From Microlunatus sp. Gsoil 973 (GTDB lineage: Bacteria; Actinomycetota; Actinomycetes; Propionibacteriales; Propionibacteriaceae), in assembly GCF_009707365.1 (NCBI RefSeq), contig NZ_CP046122.1:2046001-2110000 (forward strand): 64,000 bases of DNA, given 5' to 3'. The notes beneath the pieces are model-generated. The model was not told the origin of the DNA. It saw only the letters and a program-made list of their open reading frames with translations, and did not search any database. The translations under genes were made by a program, and so were the position numbers. Numbering within the stretch: the stretch's first letter is position 1; the number at the start of each line of letters is the position of its first letter. Below are positions 43,856 to 54,575 of the stretch, piece after piece.

Positions 43856-44545
43856 GTGGGCCAGCTAGCCGAGCTGATCAGCAAGTACCACGTCGCGCTG
43901 GCGTTCTGGATGACGATCAAACTGACCGTGTTCGGCGGCCTGGGTGCGCTGATCATCGGCACCCTCGTCGCGATCTTCCGGGTGGCGCCGATCAACGTGT
44001 TGCGCTGGATCGGCACCGGCTACGTCAACATCATCCGGAACACCCCGCTGACCCTGATCGTCTTCTTCTTCGCCTTCGGTGTGCTGAACACCCTCAACAT
44101 CAGTCTCGCCGACCAGCAGTCCCCCACGTCGATCGCCGACAACAACTTCCGGTGGGGTGTCGTGGCACTGTCGGTCTATCACGCGTCCTTCGTCGCCGAA
44201 GCATTGCGCAGCGGCGTCAATACCGTGCCGCAGGGCCAGGCCGAGGCGGCCCGCGCGATCGGCCTCTCGTTCCTTCCCTCGCTGACCCAGATCATCCTGC
44301 CGCAGGCCTTCCGCGGGGCCATCGCCCCGCTGGGGAACACTCTGGTGGCGCTGACCAAGAACACCACCGTGGTGTCCACCATCGGCGTGGCCGAGATCTC
44401 CTACCAGATGAAGAACATGATCGAATTCAGTCCGCAGCTGCTGTACGCGATCTTCCTGCTGGTGGCGATCTGCTTCGTGGTGCTCACGCTGCCGGTCGGC
44501 GCACTGTTCACCTACCTGTCCCGGCGATTGGCGGTGCAGCGATGA
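43856..44545 (+). CDS. gluC: Glutamate ABC transporter permease GluC
   Basis: 229-residue His/Glu/Gln/Arg-type permease with about five membrane segments and the docking loop GQAEAARAIGLSFLPSLTQI. GTG at 43856 has AGGAGG four bases upstream. It overlaps gluD by four bases (ATGA), so the two channel subunits are made together. Confidence 0.93.
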   Translation: MGQLAELISKYHVALAFWMTIKLTVFGGLGALIIGTLVAIFRVAPINVLRWIGTGYVNIIRNTPLTLIVFFFAFGVLNTLNISLADQQSPTSIADNNFRWGVVALSVYHASFVAEALRSGVNTVPQGQAEAARAIGLSFLPSLTQIILPQAFRGAIAPLGNTLVALTKNTTVVSTIGVAEISYQMKNMIEFSPQLLYAIFLLVAICFVVLTLPVGALFTYLSRRLAVQR

Positions 44546-45432
44546 CCGCACCGACAACAGTGCTGTTCGACGCGCCGGGTCCGAAGGCCCGGGTCCGGCA
44601 TCTGATCATCGGCATCGTCGGACTCGTCGTACTGTTGCTGATCCTCGGCCTGGTGATCAGAGGCCTGGCCAATCCGCGGAACAACCAGCTCACCGCGGAG
44701 AAGTGGTCGCCGTTCCTGCAACCGTCGACCTGGCTGGACTACCTGCTGCCGGGACTGCTGTCGACCCTGAAGGCGGCCGGTCTGGCCATCGTGCTGTCGC
44801 TGGTCTTCGGCATCCTGCTCGGGATCGGCCGGCTGTCTAAGATCCGAGTGGTCTCGATGGTCAGCGGTGTGTTCGTCGAGTTCTTCCGATCCGTCCCGGT
44901 GCTGGTCATGATGCTGTTCGCCTACTACTTCGCGTTGTATGTGCTGCACCTGGCCTCCAACCAACCGTTCTTCGGCGTCGTCGTCGGGCTGGTGTTCTAC
45001 AACTCGTCGGTGATCGCCGAACTGATCCGATCCGGGGTCGGGTCGCTCCCCAGCGGTCAGCGTGAGGCCGGCCTGGCCGTCGGCCTGACGGAGGGGCAGG
45101 CGATGTGGTCGATCCTGCTGCCGCAGGCGATCACGGCGATGCTGCCGTCGCTGATCAGCCAGCTGGTCGTTGTGCTCAAGGACACTGCGCTGGGCTACAT
45201 CATCGGCTATTACGACCTGGTCCGCGGCGGGCAGACGTTCTCTACGAACTTCGGCAACCTGATTCCGACCATGCTGGTGATGGCGGCGATGTTCATCGTG
45301 ATCAACTACGCCCTGACCAGGATCGCCCAAGGGGTCGAACATTCGCTGCAGCGCCGCGGCCGGGCCGGTGGCCAACCCGACGAGTCGCTCCCCGGTGAGC
45401 TGACCCAGCCGCCGGTGGTCGCCCAGCTGTGA
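44542..45432 (+). CDS. gluD: Glutamate ABC transporter permease GluD
   Basis: 296-residue permease. The first membrane segment (LIIGIVGLVVLLLILGLVI) and an ~50-residue external stretch precede the conserved permease core; docking loop SGQREAGLAVGLTEGQAMWS. C-terminal ~25 residues are Pro/Gly-rich. ATG at 44542 overlaps gluC. It converges on rny 37 bp away without an obvious terminator. Confidence 0.93.
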   Translation: MTAPTTVLFDAPGPKARVRHLIIGIVGLVVLLLILGLVIRGLANPRNNQLTAEKWSPFLQPSTWLDYLLPGLLSTLKAAGLAIVLSLVFGILLGIGRLSKIRVVSMVSGVFVEFFRSVPVLVMMLFAYYFALYVLHLASNQPFFGVVVGLVFYNSSVIAELIRSGVGSLPSGQREAGLAVGLTEGQAMWSILLPQAITAMLPSLISQLVVVLKDTALGYIIGYYDLVRGGQTFSTNFGNLIPTMLVMAAMFIVINYALTRIAQGVEHSLQRRGRAGGQPDESLPGELTQPPVVAQL

Positions 45433-45469
45433 GCCGTCGGACCCGTCCGGAGCTGTCGGCAGGCGGTCG

Positions 45470-47044
45470 TCAACGGGCCGTCTCGACCGCCCGGGACTCA
45501 CGGATCACGCTGACCTTGATCTGACCCGGATAGGTCAGCTCCTCCTCGATCTGCTTGGCGATGTCACGCGCCAGCACCTGGGCCTCGATGTCGTCGACAA
45601 CGTCCGGTGCGACCATTACCCGGAGTTCGCGGCCGGCCTGCATCGCGAACACCTTCTCCACGCCCTCGTGGGCCTGGGCGATCTGTTCCAACCGTTCGAG
45701 CCGCTTGACATAGGCCTCCAGGCTCTCCCGGCGGGCACCGGGACGTCCGCCGCTGATGGCATCCGCGGCCTGGGTGAGCACGGCCTCGACGGTGGTCGGT
45801 TCGACCTCGTTGTGATGGGCCTCGATGGCATGCACGATGTCGGGGTGTTCGCCGTAGCGGCGGGCCAGGTCGGCGCCGATCAGCGCGTGTGACCCCTCCA
45901 CCTCGTGGGTTAGTGCCTTGCCGATGTCGTGCAGGAAGGCCGCCCGCTTGACGGTCGCGACATCCAGGTGCAGTTCCGCCGCCATCAGCCCGGCGATGTG
46001 GGCCGACTCGACGAGGTGCTTGAGCACGTTCTGCCCGTACGACGTCCGGTAACGCAAGGTGCCGACGATCGGGACCAGGTCCGGATGCAGGTCGGAGATC
46101 CCGACCTCGGCCAGGGCGTCCTCGGCCGCCCGCATCACCCGTTCGGCGATCTTTGACTTGCTGCGTTCGTGGACCTCTTCGATCCGGGCCGGGTGGATCC
46201 GGCCGTCCTCGATGAGCTCAATCAGGGTGATCCTGGCGGTTTCCCGCCGCACCGGATCAAAGCTGGACAACAACACACTCTCCGGGGTGTCGTCGATCAG
46301 CACGTTGACCCCGGTGACCTGCTCGAAGGAGCGGATGTTGCGCCCCTCGCGGCCGATGATGCGACCCTTCATGTCGTCACCCGGGAGGTGGACGGCCGAG
46401 ACCACCGACTCCGCGGTCTGGTCCGAGGCGACCCGCTGGATCGCGCTGATGACGATCTCCCGCGCCCGGTCCTCGGCCTCCCGGCGGGCTGTGGTCTCGA
46501 TGTCGCGCGCCAGGATCATCGCCTGGCGCTTGGCGTCGTGCTCGACGGTGGCGAGCAGCTCCGCCTTGGCCTGCTCGGCGGTCAGCCCGCTGACCCGTTC
46601 CAGCTCCTGCTGCCGATCCGAATCGGCAGCCGCCAGCGCCTCGTTCCTTGCGACGAGATCGGACTCCAGCTGGTCCAGACGTTGCGCCCGGTCGTGCAGC
46701 GCCTTGCCCTCGTCATCGAGCCGGGTCTCCCGTTCGGTCAGCCGCTGCTCACGACGATCCAGTTCGGCTCTGGCGGTGCGCACCTCGCCGCGCGCCGTCT
46801 GCGCCTCTCGCAGCAGCACTTCGGCCCGTCCTCGGGTCTCGCGGTCGTAGGCGTCCGCCTCGGCCCGCACTTCGTCTGCTTGGGAACGAGCCTGCTCCGT
46901 CTGCTGACCGGTCTGGTCGTCGCCTGATCCGGTCGCGCTCTGGCGTCCCACAGGTCGGTGCCGGCGGCTGAAGACGGCCACCGAGGCGAGGGCGATGAGG
47001 ACGACCAGCCCGAAGAGCACCAGTACCTCGAACAGGTTGGGCAT
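45470..47044 (-). CDS. rny: Ribonuclease Y
   Basis: 524-residue membrane-anchored endoribonuclease that starts mRNA decay. N-terminal membrane segment (LFEVLVLFGLVVLIALASVA), a long coiled coil (~60-190), a KH domain (GRIIGREGRNIRSFEQVTGV) and an HD domain with HDIGKALTHE. ATG at 47044 is chosen because GAGGAG lies eight bases upstream and the protein then starts with its membrane anchor. The 272-bp gap to recX shows nothing definite. Confidence 0.95.
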   Translation of the reverse strand: MPNLFEVLVLFGLVVLIALASVAVFSRRHRPVGRQSATGSGDDQTGQQTEQARSQADEVRAEADAYDRETRGRAEVLLREAQTARGEVRTARAELDRREQRLTERETRLDDEGKALHDRAQRLDQLESDLVARNEALAAADSDRQQELERVSGLTAEQAKAELLATVEHDAKRQAMILARDIETTARREAEDRAREIVISAIQRVASDQTAESVVSAVHLPGDDMKGRIIGREGRNIRSFEQVTGVNVLIDDTPESVLLSSFDPVRRETARITLIELIEDGRIHPARIEEVHERSKSKIAERVMRAAEDALAEVGISDLHPDLVPIVGTLRYRTSYGQNVLKHLVESAHIAGLMAAELHLDVATVKRAAFLHDIGKALTHEVEGSHALIGADLARRYGEHPDIVHAIEAHHNEVEPTTVEAVLTQAADAISGGRPGARRESLEAYVKRLERLEQIAQAHEGVEKVFAMQAGRELRVMVAPDVVDDIEAQVLARDIAKQIEEELTYPGQIKVSVIRESRAVETAR

Positions 47045-47316
47045 GACTGTCGCTCCTCTCGCTCCTGGCGCACAGGCGTACGCCTCGTCGAGGGTTCGAC
47101 AAGTCACTCCGACACCCGACAGGAGTCAGGGTGCGCTGGTACTCGGTTGTGGCGTCAGTGACTGGTGGTACGACTCGCTTTCGGTGTGTGACGCGACAGT
47201 TCGGGTTATCTCAGACCGGCCTGCTGACCGGGTTCATTGCAATCATCAGGAGCACCCGCGGTGACGAGTGCTGTCAAATCCCTCAGTTCGAAGACTAGGA
47301 CCGGGCCAGAAGGTGG

Positions 47317-47891
47317 TCAAGAATCGAACGGGATCGAAACGTCAGGCGTGTCGTCCACGGGCGTGTTGTCGAGCACCTCGGCCAACACCCGGGAGATCGT
47401 GCCCGACCCGAAGCCTCGGCGGCCGAGCGCGCCGGCGAGCCGGCGGTAGGCAACCACACGGTCCAGTCCCGTAATGGAGCGAAACTTCTTCGTCGCCAGG
47501 TCGCGGGCGGCCGCGTACTCGTCATCGGGATCGATCTGTTCCAGAGCGTTGTCGATCTCGTCCCGGTCGACGCCCTTGCGCAGCAGTTCCTGTCGCAGCA
47601 CCCGCTTGGACAGATGCCGCCGGGACTGACGGGATCGGACCCAGGACTCGGCGAAGGCGGCGTCGTCGACCAGCCCGACCTCCTCGAACCGGTCCAGCAC
47701 CTCGGCCGCCGTCTGCTGCGGAACGTGTCGCTGGGCGAGCGCCTTGGCCAGTTCGCCGCGAGACCGCGCCTGCGCTGTGAGTTTGCGCAGCACGATCTCG
47801 CGGGCGACAGCCTCCGGGTTGGCGTCCGGTCCGAGGTCGCGGTCCTCCGCCGGACCGTCGGCCGGCTCAGAACCGCGTCGGCGCTGACGCA

Positions 47892-47892
<1 letters not shown>
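47317..47892 (-). CDS. recX: Regulatory protein RecX
   Basis: 191 residues, all-helical RecX repeats: LTAQARSRGELAKALAQRHV, VLDRFEEVGLVDDAAFAESW, KRVLRQELLRKGVDRDEIDN. RecX binds RecA filaments and limits recombinase activity. The ATG at 47892 shares its A with the recA stop (TGATG), so translation is coupled to recA. Confidence 0.94.
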
Positions 47893-48938
<1,046 letters not shown>

Positions 48939-49093
48939 GGTGGTAGTCCTCTCAAACCCTTGTTGTCTGCGTGTGGGTTGCTGTGTCCTGTGCCTACATC
49001 GATGACACTAAGCACGGGCACTGACATTCGTTCAGCACTCCACGCCGTCTGTGGACGACGCTTCGCAGCGCGGTCGAACGGTGGATAACTTAC

Positions 49094-49107
49094 CGAACAT
49101 CTGTTCG
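49094..49107 (-). promoter_or_regulatory. LexA box of recA
   Basis: CGAACATCTGTTCG, a full match to CGAAC-N4-GTTYG, 156 bp upstream of the recA start. The 462-bp space 48939-49400 also holds the operator-like site at 49288 for the transporter gene. Confidence 0.92.
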
Positions 49108-49287
49108 AACAACCAGGCCGACACGCCCGGCGCGGAAACATCGGACTGGAAATCCCTCATCGATCCGCGTACGGTCCCGTGACTATGTGCCGGCCGGGAG
49201 GATGCGCCCGCAACCGCAGATCCGGCCGGCCCGCGGGGTTGCGGCCCTGCACGGGGTACTGACCGATTGGTAAGGTCCCGGTCAGTC

Positions 49288-49301
49288 GATTGTCAACAAA
49301 C
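49288..49301 (+). promoter_or_regulatory. GntR-type operator of the transporter gene (regulon 2, site 1)
   Basis: GATTGTCAACAAAC differs from the perfect palindrome at 52168 (GATTGTCGACAATC) at two positions. It lies 100 bp before the transporter start. Related sites flank the other genes of the same catabolic region. Confidence 0.65.
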
Positions 49302-49400
49302 CTACGATCGTCGGGAGACGTACCCGCCCATCACAACCGATCAACACGCACAACCCGCCCGCGGTCAGCGGCCGCGGACGTGCAGAAGGAAAGGTCCCGG

Positions 49401-50756
49401 ATGAGCAGCGCAGAATCCACGCCCGCAGACGCGAGCGACGCGGAACCCAGTGTCCTGAGGAAAGCGATCGCGGCGTCCGCGGTCGGTAACTTCACCGAAT
49501 GGTTCGACTACGGCGTCTACTCCGTCGTCGCAACCTACATCGCAACCGCCCTCGTGCCGGGCGAATCAATCGCAGTCACGCTCGGGGCGTTCGCCGTCTC
49601 GTTCCTGATCCGACCGCTCGGCGGATTCGTCTGGGGTCCGCTGGGCGACCGCATCGGCCGCCGGAAGGTGCTGGCGACGACCATTCTGCTGATGGCCGGC
49701 GCCACCTTCTGCGTCGGGCTCATCCCCTCCCACGCGCAGATCGGGTGGGCCGCCACCCTAGTGCTGTACCTGCTGCGGATGATCCAGGGGTTCTCCACCG
49801 GCGGTGAGTACGGCGGCGCCGCAACGTTCATGGCCGAGTACTCGCCGGATCGCAAGCGCGGCTTCTTCGGCAGCTTCCTGGAGTTCGGCACGCTCAGCGG
49901 CTTCGCCGGCGGCAGCCTCATCACGCTGGCTCTGCAGTTGACCACCTCCGACAGCTTCATGCAGTCCTGGGGCTGGCGGATCCCGTTCTTCGTTGCGCTT
50001 CCGTTGGGTCTGATCGGGCTGTACCTGCGGACCCAACTCGAGGACACCCCGGCGTTCCGTGATCTGGAGCAACAGGGCGAGACCGAGGGCAAGGCGACCA
50101 CCGCTCTGAAGGATCTGATCACCGGCTACTGGCGGCCGATCCTGACCCTGTCCGGCCTGGTGATCGCCCTCAACGTGGTCAACTACACGTTGCTGTCCTA
50201 CATGCCGACCTACGTCCGGACCCGGCTCGGCCTGAGTGAGACCCAGGCGTTGGTGCTGGCATCGGTCGGACAGTTGTTCATGATGTGCTTCCTGCCCCTG
50301 TCGGGCGCATTGTCCGACCGGGTCGGGCGAAAACCGATGTGGCTGTTCTCCATGATCGGCCTGTTCGTGATGGCGATCCCGATGTACTTGATCATGCCGA
50401 TCAACTTCGGGCTGACGATCGTCGCGTTCATGGTGCTCGGCCTGCTCTACGTACCGCAGCTGTCGACCATCTCCGCGACCTTCCCGGCGATGTTCCCGAC
50501 CCAGGTGCGCTATGCCGGATTCGCCATCGGCTACAACGTCGCGACGTCGCTGTTCGGCGGCACCGCACCGTTGGTCAACGACGCCTTCATCTCCTGGACC
50601 AACATCGAGATCTTCCCGGCCTTCTACATGATGGCATCCTGTGTCGTCGGGTTGATCGCCTGGTTGTCGATGAAGGAGACGGCCGGCGCGTCGCTGAAGG
50701 GCACGGAGATTCCCGAAGCGCCGACCGTTGGTGGGATCAAGCCCGCCCAGGCATAG
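49401..50756 (+). CDS. MHS-family (ProP-like) MFS transporter
   Basis: 451 residues, 12 membrane segments. The metabolite:H+ symporter signature is clear: NFTEWFDYGVYSVVATYIA, GPLGDRIGRRKVLATTILL, GFSTGGEYGGAATFMAEYSP. Relatives carry proline, glycine betaine, ectoine or dicarboxylates. ATG at 49401 follows AGAAGGAAAGG; the in-frame stretch from 49290 is not conserved. An operator-like site at 49288 links it to the GntR at 55239, so the substrate is probably what the downstream enzymes degrade; ectoine is the best guess. Confidence 0.9.
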   Translation: MSSAESTPADASDAEPSVLRKAIAASAVGNFTEWFDYGVYSVVATYIATALVPGESIAVTLGAFAVSFLIRPLGGFVWGPLGDRIGRRKVLATTILLMAGATFCVGLIPSHAQIGWAATLVLYLLRMIQGFSTGGEYGGAATFMAEYSPDRKRGFFGSFLEFGTLSGFAGGSLITLALQLTTSDSFMQSWGWRIPFFVALPLGLIGLYLRTQLEDTPAFRDLEQQGETEGKATTALKDLITGYWRPILTLSGLVIALNVVNYTLLSYMPTYVRTRLGLSETQALVLASVGQLFMMCFLPLSGALSDRVGRKPMWLFSMIGLFVMAIPMYLIMPINFGLTIVAFMVLGLLYVPQLSTISATFPAMFPTQVRYAGFAIGYNVATSLFGGTAPLVNDAFISWTNIEIFPAFYMMASCVVGLIAWLSMKETAGASLKGTEIPEAPTVGGIKPAQA

Positions 50757-50780
50757 CCCGGTACATCATCGGACACGAGA
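50117..50780. terminator. Bidirectional terminator-like hairpin (spans 50780-50117 as listed; true span 50780 to 50 116+1000)
   Basis: See the following entry for the correct span; this entry is superseded. Confidence 0.01.
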
Positions 50781-50817
50781 ACGGTGCCGCCGAGGAGAAT
50801 TCCCGGCGGCACCGTTT
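50780..50817. terminator. Bidirectional terminator between converging genes
   Basis: A perfect 13-bp stem, AACGGTGCCGCCG (50780-50792) with its complement (50804-50816), and an 11-nt loop, lies 24 bp after the transporter stop and 24 bp from the aminotransferase stop on the other strand. A TTT follows on the plus strand. Its position suits termination in both directions. Confidence 0.8.
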
Positions 50818-50839
50818 CGTCGTGTTTCGGCGTCTCGGG

Positions 50840-52102
50840 TCAGCCCGGCTGCTCCAGTACAGCGTCCACGGCGTCCGCCCAGATCGCGGCCGCTTCCTTG
50901 ATCTGGTCACTGGTGACCACCAACGCGGGGATGAAACGGACGACCTGGCTCCAGGCACCGCAGGTCAACAGCAGCAACCCGCGCCGGGCCGCCTGCTGCT
51001 GCACCGCGCCCGCTGTCGCACCGTCCGGCCGACCCTCGGAGTCCCGGAATTCGTTCCCGATCATCAGCCCGAGACCGCGGACGTCGGTGATCTGATCATG
51101 ATCGGCTGCGATCCCGGCCAGTGCCGCCTTCAGCTCGGCTCCGCGCTCGGCCGAGTTCTGCACGAGCTTCTCGTCCTCGATCACGTCCAGCGTCGCCAGC
51201 GCGGCGGCACAGGCGACCGGGTTGGCGCCGTAGGTGCCACCCTGGCTGCCCGGCCAGGCCCTGGCCATCAGCTCACCCGACGCCGCGATGCCCGAGAGCG
51301 GAAAGCCCGATGCCAGCCCCTTTGCCGTCACCAGAACGTCCGGACGTACGTCGAAATGATCTTCGCCCCAGAACCTGCCGGTTCTGCCGAACCCGGTCTG
51401 CACCTCGTCGATGACCAGCTGGATCCCGTAGGCGTCCGCGCGTTCCCGCAATCCGGCGAAGAATCGCGCGTTACCGGGGACGTAGCCGCCCTCACCGAGC
51501 ACCGGCTCGACGAAGAAGGCCGCCGTGTCGTCGGGCTGGGTGAGCGTCTGCAGCACGTAGTCCAGCTGCTTGAGGGCGAAGTCGGTCGACTGCTCGACGT
51601 CCCAACCGAAGTAGGTCGGGTCCGGGAACGGTGACACATGCACCCCGGACATCAGCGGCGAGAAACCGGCGGAGAAACGGGTCCCCGAGGTGGTCATCGA
51701 CGCTGCCGCGACCGTTCGGCCATGGAAACCGCCGTGGAAGACGATCACGTTCGGCCTGCGAGTCGCCTGCCGGGTCAGCCGCAGGGCGGCCTCGATCGCC
51801 TCGGAACCGGAGTTGGCGAAGAACATCCGGTCCAACCCGGCGGGCAGCACCCCGCCGAGCCGCTCCACGAGATCGAGCAGCGGACGATGCATCACCGTCG
51901 TGTACTGGGCGTGGATCAGGTTCCCCACCTGGCGTTGGGCTGCCTGGACCACCCGCGGGTGGCAGTGCCCCGTGCTGGTGACGCCGATGCCGGCCGTGAA
52001 GTCGAGATAGCGCCGATCCTGCTCGTCATAGAGATGGACGCCCTCTCCGCGGGCGGCGATCACACCGGTTGCCTGCTTGAGGATCTGGGAGAGCTGGGCC
52101 AT
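50840..52102 (-). CDS. Class III aminotransferase (GABA/diaminobutyrate type)
   Basis: 420-residue PLP transaminase. DFTAGIGVTSTGHCHPRVV, MFFANSGSEAIEAALRLTRQ, VIDEVQTGFGRTG and the PLP lysine in LVTAKGLASGFPLSG are family signatures. It resembles 4-aminobutyrate transaminase and the DoeD aminotransferase that turns diaminobutyrate into aspartate semialdehyde in ectoine breakdown; sequence alone does not separate these. ATG at 52102 has GGAG eight bases upstream. Divergent from the semialdehyde dehydrogenase across a perfect GntR-type palindrome. Confidence 0.88.
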   Translation of the reverse strand: MAQLSQILKQATGVIAARGEGVHLYDEQDRRYLDFTAGIGVTSTGHCHPRVVQAAQRQVGNLIHAQYTTVMHRPLLDLVERLGGVLPAGLDRMFFANSGSEAIEAALRLTRQATRRPNVIVFHGGFHGRTVAAASMTTSGTRFSAGFSPLMSGVHVSPFPDPTYFGWDVEQSTDFALKQLDYVLQTLTQPDDTAAFFVEPVLGEGGYVPGNARFFAGLRERADAYGIQLVIDEVQTGFGRTGRFWGEDHFDVRPDVLVTAKGLASGFPLSGIAASGELMARAWPGSQGGTYGANPVACAAALATLDVIEDEKLVQNSAERGAELKAALAGIAADHDQITDVRGLGLMIGNEFRDSEGRPDGATAGAVQQQAARRGLLLLTCGAWSQVVRFIPALVVTSDQIKEAAAIWADAVDAVLEQPG

Positions 52103-52167
52103 TGGGGTCACTCCGATCGGTCTCGCTCGGGGTTTGGAGCTTCTCGGTCTTTGCGGGTTGGTTGTCT

Positions 52168-52181
52168 GATTGTCGACAATC
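52168..52181. promoter_or_regulatory. GntR-type operator (regulon 2, site 2)
   Basis: GATTGTCGACAATC, a perfect 14-bp palindrome, midway between the divergent aminotransferase (-) and dehydrogenase (+) start codons. It is the best copy of a motif also found at 49288 and 55897. Confidence 0.75.
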
Positions 52182-52205
52182 TGTCCGCGGCCTATGCTGC
52201 CACAT

Positions 52206-53663
52206 ATGGACGAGACCGCAGTCATCGATGCCGTACCCAAGCAGCTCTTCGTCGGTGGTTCCTGGACGGATGCGACCGGCGGCGCCACCTTCGACGTGCA
52301 CGATCCGGCCAACGGCTCGGTGCTCTGCTCGGTGGCCGATGCAACACCCGAGGACGGCATGGCGGCGATGCAGGCCGCGGTGAAGAGCCAGCCGGCGATG
52401 GCGGCGCTCACCCCTCGGGAGCGCGCCGATGTGCTGACGAAGGCCTTTCAGTTGCTTCACGAACGCATTGATGATCTTGCCCTGCTGATGACCCTCGAGA
52501 TGGGCAAGCCACTCGCCGAGGCACGCGGCGAGATCAGCTACGCCGCAGAGTTCTTCCGGCATTTCGCCGCCGAAGCCGTACGGATCGACGGCGGCTACCA
52601 GACCGCGCCGGCCGGCAACCAGCGGTTCCTGATCACCAAACAACCGGTCGGCCCGTGCATCCTGATCACGCCGTGGAACTTCCCGATGGCGATGGGCACC
52701 CGGAAACTCGGTCCGGCGATCGCTGCCGGCTGTGCGAGCGTGATCAAGCCCGCGCCGCAGACGCCGCTGTCGATGCTCGCCCTGGTCGACATCCTGACCG
52801 AAGCCGGGTTGCCCGAGGGCGGCGTCAACGTGATCACCTGCACCGATGCGAATGGCGTGATCGAGCCGATGATCAGGTCAGGGCTGGCACGCAAACTCTC
52901 CTTCACCGGTTCGACGAAGGTCGGCAAGATCCTGTTGGAGCAGTGCGCGGAGAAGGTGTTGCGGACATCCATGGAACTCGGCGGCAACGCACCCTTCATC
53001 GTCTTCGAGGACGCTGACCTCGACGAGGCGGTCGCCGGGCTGATGGTCGCCAAGATGCGCAATATGGGCGAGGCCTGCACGGCGGCCAACCGGATCTACG
53101 TGCACGAGTCGATCATCGATGAATTCGGACGTCGGATTGCGGACACGATGAGCGGTCTCACCGTGGGCCGGGGTACGCAGGAGGGCGTCAATGTCGGCCC
53201 GTTGATCGATCAGGCCGCGGTCGACAAGGTCACCCGGTTGGTCGACGACGCGGTCAGCAAGGGCGCATCGGTGATCACCGGTGGGTCGACGATCGACGGC
53301 GACGGTTACTTCTTCAGCCCGACCGTTCTGACCGGTGTCGCCAAGGACGCCGCGCTGAACGCCGAGGAGATCTTCGGACCGGTCGCCCCGCTGACGCCGT
53401 TCCGCGAGGAGGACGAGGTGATCACGATGGCCAACAGCACGCGGTACGGGTTGGTCGGCTACGTCTTCACCAATGATCTTCGCCGGGCGATCCGGGTGAG
53501 CGAGTCGCTGGAGTTCGGCATGGTCGGTCTCAACTCCGGCCTGGTCTCGAATCCGTACGCGCCGTTCGGCGGGGTCAAGGAGTCCGGGCTGGGCCGCGAG
53601 GGCGGCTCGATCGGCATCGACGAGTTCCTGGAGACCAAGTACATCGGCATCACCGTCTCCTGA
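52206..53663 (+). CDS. NAD(P)-dependent aldehyde dehydrogenase, succinate-semialdehyde type
   Basis: 485 residues. Cofactor-binding ITPWNFPMAMGTRKLGPAIA, general-base Glu in MELGGNAPF, catalytic Cys in MGEACTAANRIYVH, and KESGLGREGGSIGIDEFLET are typical of GabD-type succinate-semialdehyde dehydrogenases; the ectoine enzyme DoeC/SsdA is a member too. It would oxidise the semialdehyde made by the divergent aminotransferase. ATG at 52206 lacks a visible ribosome site and lies 25 bp after the operator palindrome, so the mRNA may be nearly leaderless; ATG 52194 is an alternative start. Confidence 0.92.
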   Translation: MDETAVIDAVPKQLFVGGSWTDATGGATFDVHDPANGSVLCSVADATPEDGMAAMQAAVKSQPAMAALTPRERADVLTKAFQLLHERIDDLALLMTLEMGKPLAEARGEISYAAEFFRHFAAEAVRIDGGYQTAPAGNQRFLITKQPVGPCILITPWNFPMAMGTRKLGPAIAAGCASVIKPAPQTPLSMLALVDILTEAGLPEGGVNVITCTDANGVIEPMIRSGLARKLSFTGSTKVGKILLEQCAEKVLRTSMELGGNAPFIVFEDADLDEAVAGLMVAKMRNMGEACTAANRIYVHESIIDEFGRRIADTMSGLTVGRGTQEGVNVGPLIDQAAVDKVTRLVDDAVSKGASVITGGSTIDGDGYFFSPTVLTGVAKDAALNAEEIFGPVAPLTPFREEDEVITMANSTRYGLVGYVFTNDLRRAIRVSESLEFGMVGLNSGLVSNPYAPFGGVKESGLGREGGSIGIDEFLETKYIGITVS

Positions 53664-53678
53664 CGGAGTCGGCCCCGG

Positions 53679-54557
53679 TCACCGGGACACGTAATCGACC
53701 ACGTCCTTGATCACCGTCTCGTCGCGCAGGATGCGCTGGTGGCCGAGGCCGTCGGTGGTGATCAAGTCTGCCGCCGGCCAGGCTTCGGTGAGGCTGACCG
53801 CATCGTCGTACGGGCACTCCTTGTCCTGCCGGTCATGGACGATCAACGTCGGCGGCCGAGGGTTGATCATCGTGCGCGGGTCGAAGTCGGACAACGAGCG
53901 GCCGGCCAGGCGCTCGATCCTGATGATCATCTCCTCCACCGTGCGCGGTCCGAAGCCGAATACCCGTTGGAGTCCGCGGACGTAGGCCAGCGGGTCGACG
54001 CCCGGTGCGACGAAGGCCAGACGATCGACGTCCAGACCGTCGCGAACCGCGGTTGTCGTGGTCGCACAGCCGAAGGAGTGGGCAATCACCGCATGGGGCC
54101 CGCCGTGCACCGCGGCGACGGCCCGCAGCGCCTCGACGAACTCCATCCCGTTGCCACGGCCGGCGCCGAGGCTGCCCGGGTCGGAGTCACCGTGACCGGG
54201 CGCATCGAGCGCCACCACCCGCACCCCGGCGTTCACCAGCGGGTCGACGAACCGCCCCAGTTGCCCGCGCCAGCCGCCCCACCCATGCACCAGGTAGACC
54301 GGTTCGCCACTCCCCCAGGTCTCAACGGCCACCGACCGCCCGTTCAGGCGCACCACGGAAAGTTCACCGTCGGCGGTGCGCTCGTCGCGGCGACGGCCGG
54401 CGTTGCCCGGAAGTGTCGCCCAGAGCCGCAGTGACCACCGGGATGCCTGCCGCGGCGCCACCCGCTCCAGGGCGGCGAAAGCGGCCCTGATCGCCCGGAC
54501 ACGTGGAGGTGTACGAACGGTCGTGCTTCTTCTGGTGCCGAGTGTTGTCGCGGTCAT
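53679..54557 (-). CDS. Alpha/beta hydrolase
   Basis: 292 residues. Oxyanion segment YLVHGWGGWRGQ, nucleophile elbow AVIAHSFGCAT (Ser), acid Asp in VHDRQDKECP and His in DGLGHQRIL form the triad. The nucleophile motif is A-H-S-F-G rather than G-x-S-x-G. The N-terminal ~60 residues are basic. It lies 18 bp after the TetR gene in the same direction, so TetR probably controls it. Substrate unknown; an ester or lactone is likely. Confidence 0.9.
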   Translation of the reverse strand: MTATTLGTRRSTTVRTPPRVRAIRAAFAALERVAPRQASRWSLRLWATLPGNAGRRRDERTADGELSVVRLNGRSVAVETWGSGEPVYLVHGWGGWRGQLGRFVDPLVNAGVRVVALDAPGHGDSDPGSLGAGRGNGMEFVEALRAVAAVHGGPHAVIAHSFGCATTTTAVRDGLDVDRLAFVAPGVDPLAYVRGLQRVFGFGPRTVEEMIIRIERLAGRSLSDFDPRTMINPRPPTLIVHDRQDKECPYDDAVSLTEAWPAADLITTDGLGHQRILRDETVIKDVVDYVSR

Positions 54558-54575
54558 CGGTCGTGTTTCTCCTGT

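Noticed and set aside
50117-50780. A feature line with inverted coordinates (50780 to 50117)
   Set aside because: It is a coordinate slip. The terminator hairpin is the entry at 50780-50817; the near-zero-confidence line should be ignored.
50840-53663. Naming the pair gabT/gabD outright
   Set aside because: The sequences fit GABA transaminase and succinate-semialdehyde dehydrogenase, but the ectoine enzymes DoeD/DoeC belong to the same families and the regional context favours them, so no gene symbol is given.
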